Below, piece by piece: positions 6,787-15,036 of a DNA stretch of 32,889 nucleotides. The notes under the pieces were generated by a model. The model ran no database searches. It was not told the DNA's origin and was given only the letters and a program-made list of their open reading frames with translations. Position 1 is the stretch's first letter. The number at the start of each line of letters is the position of its first letter. The DNA lies in contig NZ_JALHLF010000009.1 of NCBI RefSeq assembly GCF_022832435.1, positions 55,892 to 88,780 on the forward strand, given 5' to 3'. This DNA is from Novosphingobium organovorum. GTDB lineage: Bacteria; Pseudomonadota; Alphaproteobacteria; Sphingomonadales; Sphingomonadaceae. The position numbers and the translations under genes are program-made.

Positions 6787-7557
6787 ATGAACAGATTTGG
6801 TCGCTGGCTCGCGGCTTTCACCCTGACGCTTGGCCTTGTCGCAAACGCCGGTATCGCGCATGCGGCCGGTCCCCTGGTGCTGGCCGCGGCCAGCCTTCGC
6901 GAATCGATGACAGCCGCCGCCGACGCCTGGGCCGCCAAGGGGCACGAGCACCCCGTGGTGTCGTTCGCGGCCTCCTCCGCGCTCGCCCGCCAGATCGAGG
7001 CCGATGCCCCTGCGGACATCTTCGTGTCCGCGGACGAGGAATGGATGAACTACCTTCAGCAGCGCAAGCTCATCAAACCGGCCACGCGCAAATCCTTCCT
7101 CGCCAACGACATCGTCCTGATCGCGCCCGCCAACAGTCCGGTCAAGCTGGCGATCCGCAAAGGCTTCCCGCTCGCCCGCACGCTGGGTGACGGACGCCTT
7201 GCAATGGGCGATCCCAATGCAGTGCCGGCCGGTCGCTACGGCAAGCAGGCGCTCGAAAATCTCGGCGTGTGGGACAGCGTCGCCGCCAAAGTCGCCGCCG
7301 CGCAGAACGTGCGGGTCGCGCTCGCCTTCGTCGACCGGGGCGAAACTCCGCTCGGCATCGTCTACGCGACCGACGCCAAGCAGGACAAGGGCGTGCGCGT
7401 GGTCAGCGTATTCCCCCGATCGAGCCACACCCCGGTGACCTACCCCATCGCGCTCGTCGCCAAGTCCACCAACCGCGACGCCGAAGCGTTCCGCAAATTC
7501 TTGATCTCGAAGGACGGCAAGGCCATCTTCGCGCGCTACGGCTTCGGAGCGCTTTAG
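6787..7557 (+). CDS. modA: ModA, periplasmic molybdate-binding protein
   Basis: 256 residues from the ATG at 6787, preceded by GGAGGG. A longer reading frame from a TTG at 6691 would run through both operator and ribosome site and is rejected. A signal peptide ends at AHAA near residue 27. The mature start LVLAAASLRESM, the FAASSALARQIEADAPADIFVSAD block, GDPNAVPAGRYGKQAL and the GIVYATDA segment are classic ModA ligand-site regions. It captures molybdate (and tungstate) in the periplasm for the ModBC ABC importer. It is the first gene of modABC, with modB starting 3 bases after its stop. Molybdate is needed for the nitrogenase cofactor made by the adjacent nif genes. Confidence 0.97.
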   Translation: MNRFGRWLAAFTLTLGLVANAGIAHAAGPLVLAAASLRESMTAAADAWAAKGHEHPVVSFAASSALARQIEADAPADIFVSADEEWMNYLQQRKLIKPATRKSFLANDIVLIAPANSPVKLAIRKGFPLARTLGDGRLAMGDPNAVPAGRYGKQALENLGVWDSVAAKVAAAQNVRVALAFVDRGETPLGIVYATDAKQDKGVRVVSVFPRSSHTPVTYPIALVAKSTNRDAEAFRKFLISKDGKAIFARYGFGAL

Positions 7558-7560
7558 AAC

Positions 7561-8283
7561 ATGTCGACGATCCTGTCTGCGCTGCCCGGCCTGTCCGGCG
7601 AGGAATGGCAGGTCGTCGCCTTGTCGCTCAAGGTGAGCACGGTGGCCATCGTGCTCGACCTCCCGCTGGCCTTCGCGCTGGCCTGGCTGCTGGCGCGCGG
7701 GCGCTTTCCCGGCAAAGTCCTGCTCGACGCCATCGTGCACCTGCCGCTCGTCCTGCCTCCGGTGGTGACCGGCTGGATGCTGCTGCTCGGCTTCGGCAGC
7801 CAGGGCCCCTTCGGCAAGATCCTGAACGACCTTTTCGGGCTCACCCTCATCTTCCGCTGGACCGGCGCCGCGCTCGCCGCCGCGATCATGGCGCTGCCAC
7901 TGATGGTGCGCGCCATCCGCCTGTCGCTCGACGGGGTGGACCGCCGGCTGGAAAACGCCGCCCGCACGCTGGGCGCGGGGGCCTGGGGGACGTTCGCCAC
8001 GATCACCCTGCCGCTCGCCCTGCCCGGCGTAATGGCCGCGATCGTGCTCGGTTTTGCGCGTTCGATCGGCGAATTCGGCGCGACGATCACCTTCGCCTCG
8101 AACATTCCCGGCGAAACGCAGACCCTGCCGCTGGCGATCTACACCGCCTTGCAGATCCCCGGCAGCGAGAGCCAGGTCACCCGCCTCGCGCTCATCTCGG
8201 TCGCGCTCTCGCTCGCCGCGCTCGTCATCTCCGAAGTCCTGACCCGGCGCAGCGGGCAGGGAAAGGCTGGCCATGCCATTTGA
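7561..8283 (+). CDS. modB: ModB, molybdate ABC transporter permease
   Basis: 240 residues, about five or six membrane segments. The cytoplasmic EAA loop, which docks to the ATPase, is ENAARTLGAGAWGTFATITLPLALPG around residue 135-160, followed by FARSIGEFGATITFASNIPGETQTLP, a segment typical of ModB. It forms the homodimeric inner-membrane channel for molybdate. It begins 3 bases after modA and overlaps the start of modC by 11 bases, so all three are translated together. Confidence 0.97.
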   Translation: MSTILSALPGLSGEEWQVVALSLKVSTVAIVLDLPLAFALAWLLARGRFPGKVLLDAIVHLPLVLPPVVTGWMLLLGFGSQGPFGKILNDLFGLTLIFRWTGAALAAAIMALPLMVRAIRLSLDGVDRRLENAARTLGAGAWGTFATITLPLALPGVMAAIVLGFARSIGEFGATITFASNIPGETQTLPLAIYTALQIPGSESQVTRLALISVALSLAALVISEVLTRRSGQGKAGHAI

Positions 8284-9025
8284 CATCGACATCGCCCTCA
8301 CGCGCGGCACCGCGCGGATCGAGGCGCGCTTTGCGGTTCCCGGCGGGCTAACCGCGCTGTTCGGCACTTCGGGCGCGGGCAAGACCAGCGTGCTGGGCGC
8401 GATCGCCGGGCTCATCACCCCCGAGCGCGGGTCGATCCGCGTCAACGACGAAGTCCTGTTCGACCATAGCGCGCGCATCGACCTCAAGCCCGAGCGCCGC
8501 GCCTGCGGCTACGTGTTCCAGGACAGCCGTCTGTTCCCGCACAGAACGGTACGCGACAACCTGCTGTACGGCTGGCGCCGCGCGCCCACCCAGCGGCGCT
8601 GGATGGCGCTTGAGGAAGCGTGCGAATTCCTTGGCATCGGCCATCTCCTCGCGCGGATGCCGCGCACGCTTTCGGGGGGCGAGATGCAGCGCGTGGCGAT
8701 TGGCCGCGCGCTTCTTTCCGGCCCCCGCTTCCTGCTGATGGACGAGCCGCTGTCCTCGCTCGACGAGGACCGGCGCGGCGGGATCATGCACGTGATCGAG
8801 CGTATCCGCGACGAGCTCGAACTGCCCATTCTCTACGTCAGCCACGACCACCGCGAGGTCGACCGGCTGGCCGATCACATCGTGCAGATGGGGCCTGAGG
8901 GTTGCACCGTCCGACCCGGCCCGGCGCAAGGACGAAAGGCCGGGCCGGACCTTACGCCTTCTGATGCGCCTTTGGCGCTGCGAGCAAGGCTGCGCTCAGT
9001 TCATCCCACGCCGACGAGCGCCTGA
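8273..9025 (+). CDS. modC: ModC, molybdate ABC transporter ATPase, short form lacking the TOBE domain
   Basis: 250 residues against about 350 for standard ModC. The ATPase part is intact: Walker A GTSGAGKT (about residue 30), Q-loop VFQDSRLFPH, signature LSGGEMQR, Walker B FLLMDEPLSSLD, switch histidine LYVSHD. The protein stops soon after the nucleotide-binding domain, and the last 45 residues are unlike a TOBE/molbindin domain. The C-terminal tail coding sequence crosses a GC-rich inverted repeat and overlaps the 3' end of the convergent modE by 74 bases. It energises molybdate import. Loss of the TOBE domain removes the usual site for molybdate-dependent trans-inhibition. Confidence 0.93.
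   Translation: MPFDIDIALTRGTARIEARFAVPGGLTALFGTSGAGKTSVLGAIAGLITPERGSIRVNDEVLFDHSARIDLKPERRACGYVFQDSRLFPHRTVRDNLLYGWRRAPTQRRWMALEEACEFLGIGHLLARMPRTLSGGEMQRVAIGRALLSGPRFLLMDEPLSSLDEDRRGGIMHVIERIRDELELPILYVSHDHREVDRLADHIVQMGPEGCTVRPGPAQGRKAGPDLTPSDAPLALRARLRSVHPTPTSA
8916..8948. repeat. GC-rich inverted repeat inside the modC 3' end
   Basis: CCGGCCCGGC (8916-8925) pairs perfectly with GCCGGGCCGG (8939-8948) across 13 bases. It lies just past the modE stop on the minus strand, so it could slow or end modE transcription, but there is no T run on either side. Confidence 0.5.
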
Positions 9026-9335
9026 GCACCGCCGCTTCCTCCTGCAAGCCTCGATAGAGCTGGAGAATCCCGCGCCCATAGGGCGTCAGCCGCGCGCCGC
9101 CGCGCGCCGATCCGCCGGGCGCGGTTTCCACCAGCGGCTCCTTCCAGCAGCGGTTCATCGCATCGACCAGCAGCCAGGCCCGCCGGTAGCTCATTTCCAG
9201 CGTGCGCGCCGCGGCCGAGATCGACCCCTGCTCGGCGATCGCATCGAGCAGGTCGGCCTTGCCCGGCCCCATCGCGATTTCCTCTCCCGAATAGATCTGG
9301 AGCTTTATCTTGAGAACGGATCCGGTCATGCTCAT
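8952..9335 (-). CDS. modE: ModE-type regulator, DNA-binding domain only
   Basis: 127 residues. The winged-helix domain is clear: LLDAIAEQGSISAAARTLEMSYRRAWLLVDAMN followed by PLVET..GGSARGGARLTPYG, the ModE N-terminal fold (LysR-like). The pair of molbindin domains that bind molybdate in E. coli ModE is absent; the protein ends after a helical stretch and an Ala/Lys tail. It probably binds the CTATAT-N8-ATATAG sites at 6535 and 6751. How it senses molybdate is not evident, because it lacks the ligand domain. It is convergent with modC and overlaps it. The start at 9335 has an alternative ATG two codons later. Confidence 0.93.
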   Translation of the reverse strand: MSMTGSVLKIKLQIYSGEEIAMGPGKADLLDAIAEQGSISAAARTLEMSYRRAWLLVDAMNRCWKEPLVETAPGGSARGGARLTPYGRGILQLYRGLQEEAAVLRRSSAWDELSAALLAAPKAHQKA

Positions 9336-9478
9336 GGCGCAAGCTTAGGCTGAGAGCCTGCGTGCAGGCAATCTTTTCAGGTGCCGCCCGCGATTAAAGC
9401 GACCGGCCTTTTCCGGCGATCGACGGCCCGCGCCATCGTCCCGGCAGCGTCTCCGCGCGCGATCCCCCGATGCGCCCC

Positions 9479-9518
9479 CGATGCACCGCGCGCAAGTGCC
9501 CGACGCACCGCACGCAAG
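9479..9518. repeat. imperfect tandem direct repeat between modE and the TetR gene
   Basis: CGATGCACCGCGCGCAAG (9479-9496) and CGACGCACCGCACGCAAG (9501-9518) match at 16 of 18 bases with a 22-base period, two helical turns. It is in the 276-base interval 9336-9611, which holds no gene. It may be an operator array for one of the flanking regulators. Confidence 0.45.
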
Positions 9519-9540
9519 CCTCTTGCCTTGTTTCGAAACG

Positions 9541-9588
9541 GTTGCGATAGGCAGAACGGCAACACGATAACTCACAACCGGTCGCAAC
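9541..9588. repeat. inverted repeat in front of the TetR-family gene
   Basis: GTTGCGA (9541-9547) and TCGCAAC (9582-9588) are perfect inverted 7-mers 34 bases apart, ending 23 bases before the TetR ATG. A possible autoregulatory site; the evidence is weak. Confidence 0.35.
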
Positions 9589-9611
9589 GCGGGAAAGAAG
9601 CGCATCATTCC

Positions 9612-10283
9612 ATGAGCACCCCTCCCAGGGCACAGCCGCAGGCGGGCACCACCCCGCCGCGTCGCATCATCACGCGCCAGGACCCCGGCACGCGGCGCCA
9701 GGACCTGCTCCAGGTCACCGTCGGCTGTCTTGCCCGGCTCGGCCCGCAAGGCACCACGGGGCGCGAGATCTGCCGCCAGGCCGGTGTTTCGCACGGGCTG
9801 CTGCGCCACTACTTCGCAAACCCGCAGAACCTGCTGCTCGAAACCTACGAGGAGGTCTGCCGGCAGGTCATCGCCCGCCTGCGCGCCCGGCTCGACGAGG
9901 ATGCCGACGCCGCCGACGCCTGGGGCGCGATGGACCGCTTCCTCGAAACCCTCTTCGCACCCGAGGCCGCCAGTTCGGACATGCTCGGCGCCTGGCTCGC
10001 CTTCTGGTCGCTGGTCCGGGCCAACCCCGAGTTCACCGCGCGCAACGAAGCCTTCAACGCCGAGCTGCGCGCGCTGCTGCGCACGGCGATGGACCGCCTT
10101 ATCCCGTGCGGGGCACGGGCCGGTACGGCAGACGATCCCTCGCTGGGCGAGGTGCAGGCGATCATGACCGCGATCATCAACGGGCTGTGGCTCGAGGTCT
10201 GCCTCTCGCCCGACAGCGCCTCGCGCGAGCGGGCGATCGCACGCTGCAAGACGAGCCTGCGTCGCCTCCTGCCCGCCGCCTGA
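9612..10283 (+). CDS. TetR/AcrR-family transcriptional regulator, BetI-like
   Basis: 223 residues from the ATG at 9612; a longer upstream frame is low-quality and lacks a ribosome site. The N-terminal helix-turn-helix is around residue 35-75 (LARLGPQGTTGREICRQAGVS and GLLRHYFANPQNLL). The C-terminal part (AWLAFWSLVRANPEF, AIINGLWLEVCLSP) matches the BetI-type TetR C-terminal domain. BetI represses choline-to-betaine genes in enteric bacteria, but no bet genes are in this window, so the target is unknown. The first 20 residues are Pro/Arg-rich and disordered. It is convergent with the LysR gene that follows (40-base gap). Confidence 0.88.
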   Translation: MSTPPRAQPQAGTTPPRRIITRQDPGTRRQDLLQVTVGCLARLGPQGTTGREICRQAGVSHGLLRHYFANPQNLLLETYEEVCRQVIARLRARLDEDADAADAWGAMDRFLETLFAPEAASSDMLGAWLAFWSLVRANPEFTARNEAFNAELRALLRTAMDRLIPCGARAGTADDPSLGEVQAIMTAIINGLWLEVCLSPDSASRERAIARCKTSLRRLLPAA

Positions 10284-10323
10284 GCGGCACCGGGCCGGGT
10301 TCGGACGCCCCTGACAGGCCGCG

Positions 10324-11256
10324 TCACTCGGTTCGGGAAGCCTCGTTCTTTGCCCAGGCGATGAAGCGGCTGAGCGCCGAGCCCGCTTCGCCCCCTTGAG
10401 GCCAGACAAGGTAATAGGCCTGATCGGTCGAGAACGGCCGGTCGAGCGGGGCCACCAGCGTGCCCGCGGACAGTTCGGGCGCGATCAGGAAGCTGGGGAT
10501 CAGCGCCAGCCCCGCGCCCGCCGCCGCCGCCTGCGCGAGCATCAGGAAATGCTCGATGCTCGGCCCCGTGCACGGCGCCGCCAGCGCCACGCCGTTGGCC
10601 GCGAACCAGGCATCCCAGGCCTGCCGCCGCGAGGACTGGAACAGCAGCGGCTTGCCCACCAGATCGGCCGGCTCACGCAAGGGATTGGCGGCCAGCCAGT
10701 GCGGCGAACAGACCACCACCGCCTCCTCGCGAAACAGCAGCGCGTGCTGCATGCCGCCCCAGGGCGGGCGACCGAAATCGAACGCCGCATCGAAATCGCG
10801 CGGCCCGTCGTCGAGCCCCTGTGCCCCGGACGTGAACGGCCAGGTGCGCGAGGCGACATTGATGACCAGTTCGGGATGCCGCACCGACAGGCGCGGCAGA
10901 CGCGGCGCCAGCCAGCGCATCCCGAAGCTGGGCAAAGTGGCGATGGTCAGCTCGTTGTCGCCCCGCCGCTGGGCCAGCCGGGCGCCGGCGCGCGCGATCT
11001 GTTCGAGCGCGGGCCCGATCGCCTCGGCATAGGCCCGCCCCTCGCCGCTCAGTTCCACCCGCCGCCCGGTGCGCACGAACAGCGCGACCCCCAGCTGCGC
11101 CTCGAGCTGGGATATCTGGCGGCTGACAGCGCTTTGTGTCAGGCCTACACTGTCCCCCGCAAGCGAGAAGCTGCCCAGGCGCGCTGCCGCCAGAAAGCTG
11201 CGCAACGCGGCCGAGGAGGGCAGATGTTGCCGATAGGGCTCATTCCATTTCATCAT
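10324..11256 (-). CDS. LysR-family regulator, divergent from the hglS operon
   Basis: 310 residues from the ATG at 11256 (second ATG directly after). The N-terminal winged helix is LRSFLAAARLGSFSLAGDSVGLTQSAVSRQISQLEAQLG, followed by a GcvA-type effector domain (ELTIATLPSFGMRWLAPRL, GAGLALIPSFLI). It is divergent from the operon starting at 11329 with only 72 bases between, so it very likely controls that operon and itself. A 21-base dyad at 11271-11291 is a candidate site. The effector is unknown; a lysine- or 2-oxoadipate-related compound is an inference from the target genes. Confidence 0.92.
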   Translation of the reverse strand: MMKWNEPYRQHLPSSAALRSFLAAARLGSFSLAGDSVGLTQSAVSRQISQLEAQLGVALFVRTGRRVELSGEGRAYAEAIGPALEQIARAGARLAQRRGDNELTIATLPSFGMRWLAPRLPRLSVRHPELVINVASRTWPFTSGAQGLDDGPRDFDAAFDFGRPPWGGMQHALLFREEAVVVCSPHWLAANPLREPADLVGKPLLFQSSRRQAWDAWFAANGVALAAPCTGPSIEHFLMLAQAAAAGAGLALIPSFLIAPELSAGTLVAPLDRPFSTDQAYYLVWPQGGEAGSALSRFIAWAKNEASRTE

Positions 11257-11270
11257 GCATTGATGAAAGC

Positions 11271-11291
11271 TTCTCGTTTGTAAGACAAGAA
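11271..11291. promoter_or_regulatory. candidate LysR operator in the divergent promoter region
   Basis: TTCTCGT (11271-11277) and ACAAGAA (11285-11291) are inverted arms with 6 of 7 bases paired, in the style of a T-N11-A LysR box. A small perfect hairpin CCTGC-N6-GCAGG follows at 11295-11310, ahead of the ribosome site AGGAG. Confidence 0.5.
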
Positions 11292-11328
11292 AGACCTGCG
11301 ATAATGCAGGCCGCACAGGAGATCGTTC

Positions 11329-12354
11329 ATGCAAGACCTGCACACATCGACGGTATCGAGGCTGGTCCTCGCCCAGCTCGGCGACGCGCGCGGTGCGGTA
11401 ACGCTGGCCGCGCTCGATCTGGCTCCCGAACTCCTGGCCGACGAGGGCGAGCGCGTTTCGCGCGCCAGCATGGCGACGGCGCTCGGCGTCCTTCTCTTCC
11501 GCACCATTCTCGATAGCGTGCCGAGCGCGGCCGATTACGTCGCCGGGCGGCTCGCCGAGGACCGCCGCATCACGCTCGACCATGGCGCGCTGCGCACGAT
11601 CCTGTTCGCCGAGGGGACGACCGGCGCCCTGCCCGGCGGCCAGCAGGCCTTTGCGCGCATCCTCGCGCCGCTGGGCTATGTCGAGGCAGGCCTTTATCCG
11701 CTTCCCCGTCTCAAGATGACCGGGCACGCCTGGTGCCACGCCGATCACCCCGAAGCCGTGGTCCAGTATTTCGTCAGCGAACTCCACGTCGACCAGTTCG
11801 ACGAGGCGTTTGCGGCGGCCGCCCATGGCGTGTTCGACAGCGCGCGCGATCCGATCACCCCGGTAGCCCAGGTCGTGCTCGATCGCTTCGCGGAGCAAGG
11901 CAGCGCGCCTTATGCCGAGGCCGAAGCCGCGCTGCCCGTTCTCGTCGCCGCGTTCGATCGCCAGCACGAGCCCCCCGCGCTCGCCGACTACGAAACGCTG
12001 CTGGCCCAGTCCAAGGAAGCCGCCTGGATCGCCACCGAAGGCAACGCCTTCAACCACGCGACCGACCGGGTCGAGGATGTCGGCGCGCTCGCCGATGCGC
12101 TGCGCGCGGCGGGCAAGCCGATCAAGGACAGCGTCGAGCATTCCGCTTCGGGCCGCGTCCACCAGACCGCGTTTCGCGCCGACATGGTCGAGCGGCCGTT
12201 TCGCGATGCGCACGGCAAGGCGATCAGCCGCAGCGTCCCCGGCTCGTTCTTCGAATTCATCACCCGCGATCCCCTGCCCGGCTCGAACGCGCTCGACCTT
12301 GGTTTCGACAGTTCGAATGCCACCGGCATCTTCGCAATGACACGCAGCGCCTGA
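11329..12354 (+). CDS. hglS: DUF1338 family 2-oxoadipate dioxygenase/decarboxylase (HglS-like)
   Basis: 341 residues. The protein has the DUF1338 features: start with a short helical domain, FAEGTTGALPGGQQAF, the metal-site region MTGHAWCHADHPEAVVQYFVSELHVDQF, the later SVEHSASGRVHQTAFR, and PGSFFEFITRDP near the end. HglS-type enzymes convert 2-oxoadipate to D-2-hydroxyglutarate with loss of CO2, using Fe(II) and O2, in lysine breakdown. It is followed after 8 bases by a D-2-hydroxyglutarate dehydrogenase, the next step, which supports the call. It is shorter than the roughly 450-residue HglS/YdcJ proteins of gammaproteobacteria. The ribosome site AGGAG lies 8 bases from ATG 11329. Confidence 0.9.
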   Translation: MQDLHTSTVSRLVLAQLGDARGAVTLAALDLAPELLADEGERVSRASMATALGVLLFRTILDSVPSAADYVAGRLAEDRRITLDHGALRTILFAEGTTGALPGGQQAFARILAPLGYVEAGLYPLPRLKMTGHAWCHADHPEAVVQYFVSELHVDQFDEAFAAAAHGVFDSARDPITPVAQVVLDRFAEQGSAPYAEAEAALPVLVAAFDRQHEPPALADYETLLAQSKEAAWIATEGNAFNHATDRVEDVGALADALRAAGKPIKDSVEHSASGRVHQTAFRADMVERPFRDAHGKAISRSVPGSFFEFITRDPLPGSNALDLGFDSSNATGIFAMTRSA

Positions 12355-12362
12355 GACGCGCT

Positions 12363-13793
12363 ATGACCGCGCCCATGACCTTGCCCCCCGAAACGCTCGC
12401 CGCCTTCGAAGCCCTCGTCGGTCCGTCCAACGTCCTTACCGCCCCCGGCGATATGGCGACGTACGCCGAGGACGGGCGCGGTACGCGCGGGGAACCGGGC
12501 CTGGTCGTGCGGCCGGGATCGAGCGAGGAGGTACGCGCCGTCCTCGCGCTCGCCTTTGCGCGCGGCCTTCGCGTGGTGCCGCAGGGCGCGCGCACCGGGC
12601 TCGTCGCGGCAGGACTCGCGCAGAGCGGCGAAGGCCAGCTCCTGCTCAGCCTCGAGCGTTTGAAGGGCACGATCGCGATCGATCCGGTCAACCGCTCGGT
12701 GACGCTGGGCGCGGGCACGCTGCTCTCCGAACTCAACGCCGCGGCCGAAGAACACGGCCTGTTCTTCCCGATCGACCTTGGCGCCGACCCCTCGATCGGC
12801 GGGATGATCGGCGCCAACACCGGCGGCGCACGGCTGCTGCGCTATGGCGACTTGCGCAAGAACCTGATGGGGCTCGAACTCGTCACCGCCGAAAAGACAC
12901 CGCGTATTCTCCAACTGGGCTCCGCGCTGTGGAAGAACAACGCCGCGCTGTGCCTGCAAGGCCTGGTGGCGGGAAGCTCGGGCGCGCTGGGGGTGGTGAC
13001 CTCGGCAACGCTCGCGCTCAGCCCGAAGCCGGTCAACACGGTCACCGCGCTGCTGGCGCTGCCCCATCCCGAAGTCGCGCTCGACATCCTGGCGCGCATG
13101 GAGGACGCCTTCGGCACCTTGCTGACCGCCTTCGAGGGGATATCGCGCCCCGCGCTCAGCGCGGCGATCCGTCACGTCCCCAGCCTGCGCGATCCTTTCG
13201 GCGGCGAAGTGCCGGGGTACTGCGTGCTGCTCGAACTGTCGGGCGGGCGGGCGGTCGCGGCCGAGTGGCTGGAGGAAACGCTCGCCGAAACGCTCGAACC
13301 CCTGTTCGAGGATGGGCGCATCGCCGACACCCGGATCGATCGCGGCACCGCGCTGTGGGCGGTGCGCCACGCCGTGCCCGAGGGCTTGCGCAGGTCGGGC
13401 AAGGTGGTCGCCTGCGACATCGCGATGAAGCGCGGCGACGTCATGCGCTTTCGCACCGAGATCGCCGAGCGGCTGGCGGCCATCGCCCCCCAGCTCGAAC
13501 TGCACGATTTCGGCCACATCGGCGATGGCGGCCTGCACTGCAACTGCGTGTGGCCCGAAAGCGCCGGACCTTACGATCCCGCCGTTGCCGAGGCCGCGCG
13601 CGCCGCGATCTTCACCAGCGTGGTCGAGGATTACACCGGCAGCTTCAGCGCCGAACACGGCGTGGGCCCCGCCAACTACGCTTGGTACGAACGTTTCACC
13701 CCGCCCGATGTGCTCGCGCTGTCGGGCGCGCTCCAGGCGCTGATCGCGCCCATGCCGTTTGGCCGCGTGGATTTCGGCCCACCCGGCGGCTGA
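12363..13793 (+). CDS. FAD-linked D-2-hydroxyglutarate dehydrogenase
   Basis: 476 residues. The N-terminal PCMH-type FAD domain includes VVPQGARTGLVAAG, the ITLGAG-like block VTLGAGTLLSEL, and DLGADPSIGGMIGANTGG. The C-terminal FAD-oxidase domain has the metal-ligand region HDFGHIGDGGLHCN and SFSAEHGVGPANYAWYERF. This matches the D2HGDH/GlcD family. It oxidises D-2-hydroxyglutarate to 2-oxoglutarate, passing electrons to a flavin-linked acceptor. Position directly after hglS gives the two-step path 2-oxoadipate to 2-oxoglutarate. The start at 12363 is 8 bases after the hglS stop; a second ATG follows four codons later. Confidence 0.92.
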   Translation: MTAPMTLPPETLAAFEALVGPSNVLTAPGDMATYAEDGRGTRGEPGLVVRPGSSEEVRAVLALAFARGLRVVPQGARTGLVAAGLAQSGEGQLLLSLERLKGTIAIDPVNRSVTLGAGTLLSELNAAAEEHGLFFPIDLGADPSIGGMIGANTGGARLLRYGDLRKNLMGLELVTAEKTPRILQLGSALWKNNAALCLQGLVAGSSGALGVVTSATLALSPKPVNTVTALLALPHPEVALDILARMEDAFGTLLTAFEGISRPALSAAIRHVPSLRDPFGGEVPGYCVLLELSGGRAVAAEWLEETLAETLEPLFEDGRIADTRIDRGTALWAVRHAVPEGLRRSGKVVACDIAMKRGDVMRFRTEIAERLAAIAPQLELHDFGHIGDGGLHCNCVWPESAGPYDPAVAEAARAAIFTSVVEDYTGSFSAEHGVGPANYAWYERFTPPDVLALSGALQALIAPMPFGRVDFGPPGG

Positions 13794-13836
13794 TCGCCTC
13801 CTCCCCGTTCCCCTCCCCCCCCCAAGGAAGCCAACC

Positions 13837-15036
13837 ATGACCGACCATCTTCTCGGCGTGTACAACCGCGCCCCCATTACCGTTGCGCGCGGCCAGGGCG
13901 TCTGGCTGACCGATACCCAGGGCCGCAGCTGGCTCGACTGCGTCAGCGGCATCGCCACCAACGCACTGGGCCACGCGCACCCCGCGCTCGTCGCCGCGCT
14001 GACCGAGCAGGCGGGCGCGCTGTGGCACGTCTCCAACATCTTTCGCATTCCGGGCCAGGAGCAACTTGCCGACAAGCTGGCCGCCGCCAGCTTTGCCGAC
14101 ACCGTATTCTTCACCAATTCGGGCTCGGAAAGCGTCGAATGTGCGCTGAAGATGGCGCGCAAGTACCACGCCGTGAACGGCGAGGACGCCCGCATCGACG
14201 TGATCGGCTTTGCCGGGTCCTTCCACGGGCGCACCTACGGCGCGATCAACGCGGCGGGCAACCCGGCCTATGTCGAAGGCTTCGGCCCGCGCCTGCCCGG
14301 CTACATCCAGCTCACGCTCGACGACGAAGCCGGGCTTGCCAGGCACGTCGCCCGCCCCACCACCGCCGCCGTGATCGTCGAGCCGGTGCAGGGCGAAGGC
14401 GGCGCCCGCGCACTGAGCGGGGAATGGCTGCAACACCTGCGCGCGCTGTGCACCCACCACGGCGTGCTGCTCATCCACGACGAAGTGCAGTGCGGCATGG
14501 GGCGCACCGGCAAGCTCTTCGCGCACCAGTGGTTCGAGGATGCCGCGCCCGACATCATGGCGCTGGCCAAGGCGCTGGGCTGCGGCTTTCCCGTCGGCGC
14601 CTGCCTTGCCACGAAAGAAGCGTCCAGGGGCATGGCCCCCGGCGCGCACGGTTCGACCTTCGGCGGCAACCCGCTGGCCATGGCGGTGGGCAACGCGGCC
14701 TTCGACGTGATCGCCAGCGAGGCCACGCTCGCCCACGCGCGCGCCATGGCGCAGGCGTTCTTCACCGGGCTTGACGCACTCGCCACCCGCCACCCCGACG
14801 TCATCCACGAGGTGCGCGGCAAGGGCCTGCTGATCGGGCTCAAGATGGCCTGCGACAACCGGGCGTTCATGGCGCTCGCGCGCGATCACGGCCTGCTCGT
14901 CGCGGGCGGCGGCGACAATTGCGTGCGCCTTCTGCCTCCGCTCACCATCACGGCCGACGAAGTCACCGAGGCGGTGTCCCGGCTCGAGGCGACGTGCCTC
15001 GCCGCGCGCCAGACCCTGCTCGCCCCCGCCGCCTGA
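13837..15036 (+). CDS. astC: class III aminotransferase, acetylornithine/succinylornithine type (AstC/ArgD)
   Basis: 399 residues from ATG 13837, preceded by AAGGAAG. It has the class III signatures: FTNSGSESVECALKMARKYH, AGSFHGRTYGA, VEPVQGEGGA, LIHDEVQCGMGRTGKLFA, and the PLP lysine K245 in ALAKALGCG. The SESVECA form, rather than TEA, differs from many ArgD proteins. Next to astD it is most simply succinylornithine aminotransferase of the arginine succinyltransferase route. ArgD/AstC enzymes are broad in substrate, so lysine-pathway omega-aminotransfer is possible given hglS upstream. The stop overlaps the ATG of the astA remnant by one base. A run of nine C lies just before the ribosome site. 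Confidence 0.9.
   Translation: MTDHLLGVYNRAPITVARGQGVWLTDTQGRSWLDCVSGIATNALGHAHPALVAALTEQAGALWHVSNIFRIPGQEQLADKLAAASFADTVFFTNSGSESVECALKMARKYHAVNGEDARIDVIGFAGSFHGRTYGAINAAGNPAYVEGFGPRLPGYIQLTLDDEAGLARHVARPTTAAVIVEPVQGEGGARALSGEWLQHLRALCTHHGVLLIHDEVQCGMGRTGKLFAHQWFEDAAPDIMALAKALGCGFPVGACLATKEASRGMAPGAHGSTFGGNPLAMAVGNAAFDVIASEATLAHARAMAQAFFTGLDALATRHPDVIHEVRGKGLLIGLKMACDNRAFMALARDHGLLVAGGGDNCVRLLPPLTITADEVTEAVSRLEATCLAARQTLLAPAA

Noticed and set aside
8880..9025. A frameshift hiding a TOBE domain after modC
   Set aside because: The DNA beyond is fully occupied by modE on the other strand, and I see no TOBE-like residues in the other plus-strand frames. A true short form is more likely, though not proven.
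13812..13823. Run of nine C before the aminotransferase gene as a phase-variation tract
   Set aside because: It is upstream of the ribosome site and outside any coding frame. Such runs arise easily in this G+C-rich DNA, and nothing else suggests phase variation.
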